NCBI GenBank assembly: GCA_905221605.1
Contig: CAJNDS010002313.1
Coordinates: forward strand, 1,112,105 to 1,176,104
Source of the DNA: Symbiodinium natans
Lineage: Eukaryota > Sar > Dinophyceae > Suessiales > Symbiodiniaceae
Direction of reading: 5' to 3'
DNA: 64,000 nt
A program made the translations under genes and the position numbers. Shown piece after piece: positions 60,190 through 64,000 of the stretch (its first letter is position 1; the number at the start of each line of letters is the position of its first letter). A model generated the notes under the pieces. It did not search any database. It was not told the DNA's origin and saw nothing but the letters and a program-made list of their open reading frames with translations.

Positions 60190-60610
60190 CTGCACAACGG
60201 GTTTGGGGTTTGGGGTTTAGGGTGGTTTAGGGTTCAGGGTTTACGGTTTAGAGTTGATCTAGTGGTACTCCTAAGCCCAATAAGGGCAAATATTAAATAT
60301 CCCAAGCCCCTACCTAAACCCTGAACCCTTAACCCTGAACCCTAAACCCTAAACCCTAGGGTCAACGATTGGGGGGGCCACTGGAAGGATTGCCTTCACC
60401 CAAACCGAAAACCTGAGGTCCCTGACCCCCAAACCCCAAAACCCTCACCACAAACAGGGGTTTAGGGTTTAGGGTTTAGGGCTTGAGGTTAAAGGTTGGG
60501 ATGTTTCACCCTCATACTAACAGTCCTTGATCGGGATTCCAACAGGGGGAGTACTATAATCCCTATTCTAGCCTGTTAGTCTAAGGGGGAACCTGCCAAG
60601 TTTAGGGTGC

Positions 60611-60684
60611 AGAGACTCCGAACTTGAAGGGACGGTGCTTCGGATCCAGAGAGATGCCGAAGGGGGTTTTGGGAGGCCGATCAG
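60611..60684 (-). CDS. Upstream exon, 24 codons
   Basis: Reads DRPPKTPFGISLDPKHRPFK FGVS. Acceptor CAAAG|CT in phase 1, donor TCT|GCACCC (GC type). Phase agrees with neighbours. Confidence 0.65.
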
Positions 60685-60819
60685 CTTTGTCAGCTGGCCA
60701 TTCGCACCCCAAACCCTGAACCCTAAACCCTAAACCCCAAACCCTAAACTTTAATCCCTAGACCCTGCGTAGCCGTTTAGCGTGTACGGGTTTGAAAGCT
60801 TGAAGAGTTCACAAGGGAC

Positions 60820-60895
60820 CGTGAAAGTTGCTGTGAAAAGGTTGTGCCCAGAATTCCTCGCATGCGTTGGATGCCCGAAACTGCAACCCCATGTC
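60820..60895 (-). CDS. Upstream exon, 25 codons
   Basis: Includes QFRASNACEEFWAQPFHSNF. Acceptor CGGCAG|G, donor G|GTCCC. Phase 0 in, 1 out, agreeing with both neighbours. Aromatic-rich and clearly protein-like; family not recognised. Confidence 0.65.
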
Positions 60896-61137
60896 CTGCC
60901 GAGCCCCGAACTCACACGGTTTAGGGTTTAGGGTTTAGGAGCCTGAAAGCTTAGATTCAAAACCTTACGCCCTTAGCGCCTCTACGAGGAGGCACCCCCT
61001 CCCCCTAGTTCTCAGTAGAAGTATTTGGGCACGAAATTGGGTTCTAAGGATCCCTAACTTGGGATATACGCCCCTTAACCATAATGAGTGTAAGAAGGGG
61101 TCCCCTCCTTGTAAGCCTGAAAGCTTAGACTCTAAAC

Positions 61138-61191
61138 CGTAAAGCCCAAGTAGAAGACCGCGGGCTTCTCCATGAAGCGATAAGCAGAGCC
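61138..61191 (-). CDS. Upstream exon, 18 codons
   Basis: Reads GSAYRFMEKPAVFYLGFT. Acceptor GGGCTTCAG|G, donor ACG|GTTTAGAG, where the donor GT opens a telomere-like unit. Phase 0 on both sides. No domain recognised. Confidence 0.6.
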
Positions 61192-61821
61192 CTGAAGCCC
61201 TACATTTGTCGGGTTAGGGTTTAGGGCTGCGGGTTCTGTAAAGTTTAGGGCTTAGGGTTTTGCTGAAGAAACCTCCCCCCCCCCCCAAAAAAAAGGCCCT
61301 TCATAAGGAGGAGGAGTCTTTTGGGGTAGAGGACAAGAACAAAACCGTTTACCTCCAACTGCCTCAGAACAAGGACAGCAACCGCACCAACCTTACCCAC
61401 AAAGTTTTCAACACCCTAAACCCTAAACCCTAAACCCCAAACCCCAAACCCCAAACCCTAAACAAACCCAGGATGGCCCCCCCGAAAAAGGCCTCTGCAA
61501 AACTATTCCTGAACATGATCCTCTCAAACCCCCCAAAGGGGAACATCCTGGGTTTGTTTAGGGTTTAGGGTTTAGGGTTTAGGGTTTAGGGTTTAGGGTT
61601 TAGGGTTTAGGGTTTAGGGTTTAGGGTTTAGGGTTTCCTGGCCTACCTAGACTGAGCTGCTGAGTTCAGAAGCCCCAGGCGTTAGGCTTTCGGGTCTCGG
61701 GTTTAGGGTTACTTTTCTATAGGGGATTCTAGTATCCCAAAAAGTGTAAAGTGTGCTCACTCAGCTACTACTAAGTAGAAACGAAGTGACTCAAACAACC
61801 GTGAAAGCCCTGAGTACTTGC

Positions 61822-61873
61822 CTTCTTCATCTCCTTCTCTTCGTGGCTGGGTTTGGCCAGGCCCGAAGCTACC
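61822..61873 (-). CDS. Upstream exon, 17 codons
   Basis: Reads VASGLAKPSHEEKEMKK. Acceptor CTCAG|G, donor AAG|GCAAGT (GC type). It starts a run of five exons with consistent phases (61822, 61138, 60820, 60611, 60130). The opposite strand is also open here, which lowers confidence. Confidence 0.5.
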
Positions 61874-62518
61874 CTGAGTATGGAGGGATTTGCTTGGAGT
61901 TGGGGGGGGATGTGTACTTAAGGCTGAGTAGTTCAGGAAAGACGCTGCATGTACAGTAGGGGTCTAGTCAATTTCAATCTACATTTCAGACGCTCGCACA
62001 ACTGTTCTGAACTTTTAGGGGCGGGAGGAGGGGGGGGGTGCTAGTTTTAAACATGTAGGCTCCTGAACTACTTTGAGTGTTGACTATATAAAACCATACG
62101 CCATACACCTTTTAACCCTATAAACCTTAAACCTACAAAGCACACACAACACTCTAAACCCTAAACCCTAAACCCAAAACCCCAAACCCTAAACCCTAAA
62201 CCCCAAACCCCAAACCCCAAACCCTAAACCCTAAACCTACCGACCTCGGACCGCCGCCACGTCCTAGGACCCAGGTGCCGACAGAGTGCAGCGAGGGCGG
62301 CGGACCACGTGGTCGGTCTACACGACGCAGAATCCTTAAGAGTTGGTTTGGGTTTAGGAATTAGGGTTTAGGGTTTAGGGTTTGGGGTTTAGGGTTTGGG
62401 GTTTAGGGTTTATGGCTTAGCGTTTAGGGTTTAGCGTTTAGGGTTTCGGGTTTAGCGTTTGTGGGGTTACTAGACAAATCCTCTAAGATTTAGGATTAAG
62501 GCCGAGGGTTTAGGGCAC

Positions 62519-62567
62519 TATGCCGACGCTGCACCCAAATCATCACAGCTGGAACAGGGAACTTGAC
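62519..62567 (-). CDS. Upstream exon, 16 codons
   Basis: Reads VKFPVPAVMIWVQRRH. Acceptor ATGGAG|G, donor A|GTGCCC. No recognised domain. Confidence 0.5.
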
Positions 62568-63412
62568 CTCCATGTCTCGACTACCCCATGGCGCTTAGTA
62601 GGGAATGAGGGAATGAGGGCCCTATATGTATATATATATATATACCCTTTAAGGGATTACGGGTATATACGGAGTATCTCCAACTCAGGGCCCATATGAA
62701 GGGACCGTGTAACTACCCGAAGACATGATAGTCATGAAACACCTTGTGACCCAACGTAGGACCTTAGGGGTTTAGGGTTTAGGGTTTAGGGTTGAGGGTT
62801 TAGGTGCCGAGTTCTCTAAAGGGGGGGGGGGGAATAAGGTTACACTTATGGGGTCCAAAGGGTTCTGTTCCCCCCCCCCCCCCCCCTCACGGTTGCAAGG
62901 TTACCCACTCAGCACCTTAGAGCATTAACCTGATAAGTCGCAGCTGCATCTCTGATTTGCTTGGTAGTGGTGAAGGGGGCTCTAATGAATGATTTCGTTA
63001 AAGTCAACCATGAGAAACGCACCCCAAAATCAAAGCCTGCACTTGCAGGTAACATGACAGCCCTGCTTGAACCCAAGAACCTGCATTCAAGGCCAACAGC
63101 TCTGGACCCGAGCCCTAATACGGTATTCCCCGGAGAAGCATAATGTAGATAAATATGTTTAGCGTCCCCATAAGTCGAGTACAAAGAAAACGAACAAGCA
63201 ACATAGTTCTTAAGGGAACTGTAGAACAGCTGCCCCAAACATTCAACTGATGCAGCTTTTTTTTACTGAAGGGGCCTAAACCTTATTTGACCATGCAGAC
63301 CGAGTAATTAGAATGAAAGACTTGTGGATGCAAGTGCGCAAGCCACGATAAGCAGAACCTGACTTGATAAGCATGCACTGAGGGCTTAGGCTCTAGGGTT
63401 TAGGGATTCGAC

Positions 63413-63566
63413 CGCTCTGGCAAGCGCACTTGACCATATCCTGTTCCAGAAGTGCCTCGAAGCTGCAACCCTGTGCAAGCAAGATGCTCGTTCAGGATTT
63501 CCTCGTGCCAGCACAACTTCTGGTTCAGGTCGTTTCGAAGTTGAACGACGCAGGCATGGACAGGAT
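63413..63566 (-). CDS. Upstream exon, 50 codons, coiled-coil-like
   Basis: Includes HACVVQLRNDLNQKLCWHEE and ILNEHLACTGLQLRG. Acceptor TTGGCAG|AT, possible GT donor in phase 2. Rich in charged helix formers, like N-terminal segments of EF-hand channels. Membership of locus A is inferred from strand only. Confidence 0.55.
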
Positions 63567-64000
63567 CTGCCAACCGAGATGCACGATGCCCCATGCTTAC
63601 ACTCCCACATCGTCCCTGAGCTCTTGTCATCTGCCTTTACCTGTCTTCACATGCCTTTGGGGTTCAGGGTTTAGGGTTGAAATGTTGCCTAAGGCCGGCC
63701 CCGTCACTGGTCAATCACTGCACTTGGGGAGACACAGCCCACACAACCGGAACAGCTCATGACGGAATCGGGCAATTGAAGACGCACACAGCCAAAACCC
63801 GTAGACCCAAAACCCAAAACAGTATAAGCGCGTAGAAAGCCTGCGCTGACAATGCGGTCTCAAGGCCGTGTAGACCATCTTGCGTTTTGGGTTTGTTTTG
63901 GGTTTTGGGTTTGGGGTTTTGGGTTTAGGGTTCAGGGCTTAGGGTTTAGTGATTAGGGCTTAGGGCTTAGGGTTTAGGGTTTAGGATTTAGGGCTTAGGG

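Noticed and set aside
62909-63238. 109-codon minus-strand ORF
   Set aside because: Also open on the plus strand, no recognisable motif and no clear splice borders; kept out for lack of support.

Overview
This is eukaryotic nuclear DNA, most likely from a dinoflagellate. Three things point there. (1) The exons that can be placed use GT, GC and GA donors, usually with an AG|G acceptor. (2) Locus A encodes a voltage-gated channel domain followed by two EF-hands, in the form common in dinoflagellates. (3) The window holds hundreds of TTTAGGG/CCCTAAA units (the telomere type of plants and dinoflagellates) scattered along its length. No rRNA, tRNA, operon, CRISPR array or bacterial gene was seen. 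Exons were called by eye from open frames, splice-like borders, phase agreement and, for locus A, family motifs. Most borders need RNA evidence.

Layout. About 2.8-25.7 kb: locus B, on the minus strand, at least 40 short candidate exons (about 24-140 nt) of one or more unrecognised genes. About 26-32.9 kb: a block with almost no TTTAGGG units, holding a broken LINE-like endonuclease ORF on the minus strand. That ORF is split by a 2.2-kb plus-strand retro-insertion with a 19-bp target duplication and a 3' A-run. About 35.1-56.3 kb: locus A, on the minus strand, a channel gene whose S1, S2-S3, S4, S4-S5 linker, S5, pore, S6, two EF-hands and C-terminal helix lie on 18 tiny exons, the smallest 18 and 19 nt. 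About 56-63.6 kb: further minus-strand exons that may be its N-terminal part or a neighbouring gene. About 40.7-44.5 kb, inside locus A: a repeat-poor insert with long direct repeats and a hairpin-like inverted repeat.

The space between exons is a patchwork of two things: telomere-like tracts, and at least nine families of short (about 70-200 bp) elements, mostly with terminal inverted repeats. Several tracts are flanked by 13-22 bp direct repeats. In one case (5.26-5.46 kb) the duplicated segment contains the exon-intron junction, so removing the tract as an intron restores an open frame. Introns of 58 and 123 bp are made almost wholly of telomere-like sequence. The strongest hypothesis from this window is that telomere-like arrays insert with a target duplication and become spliced introns.
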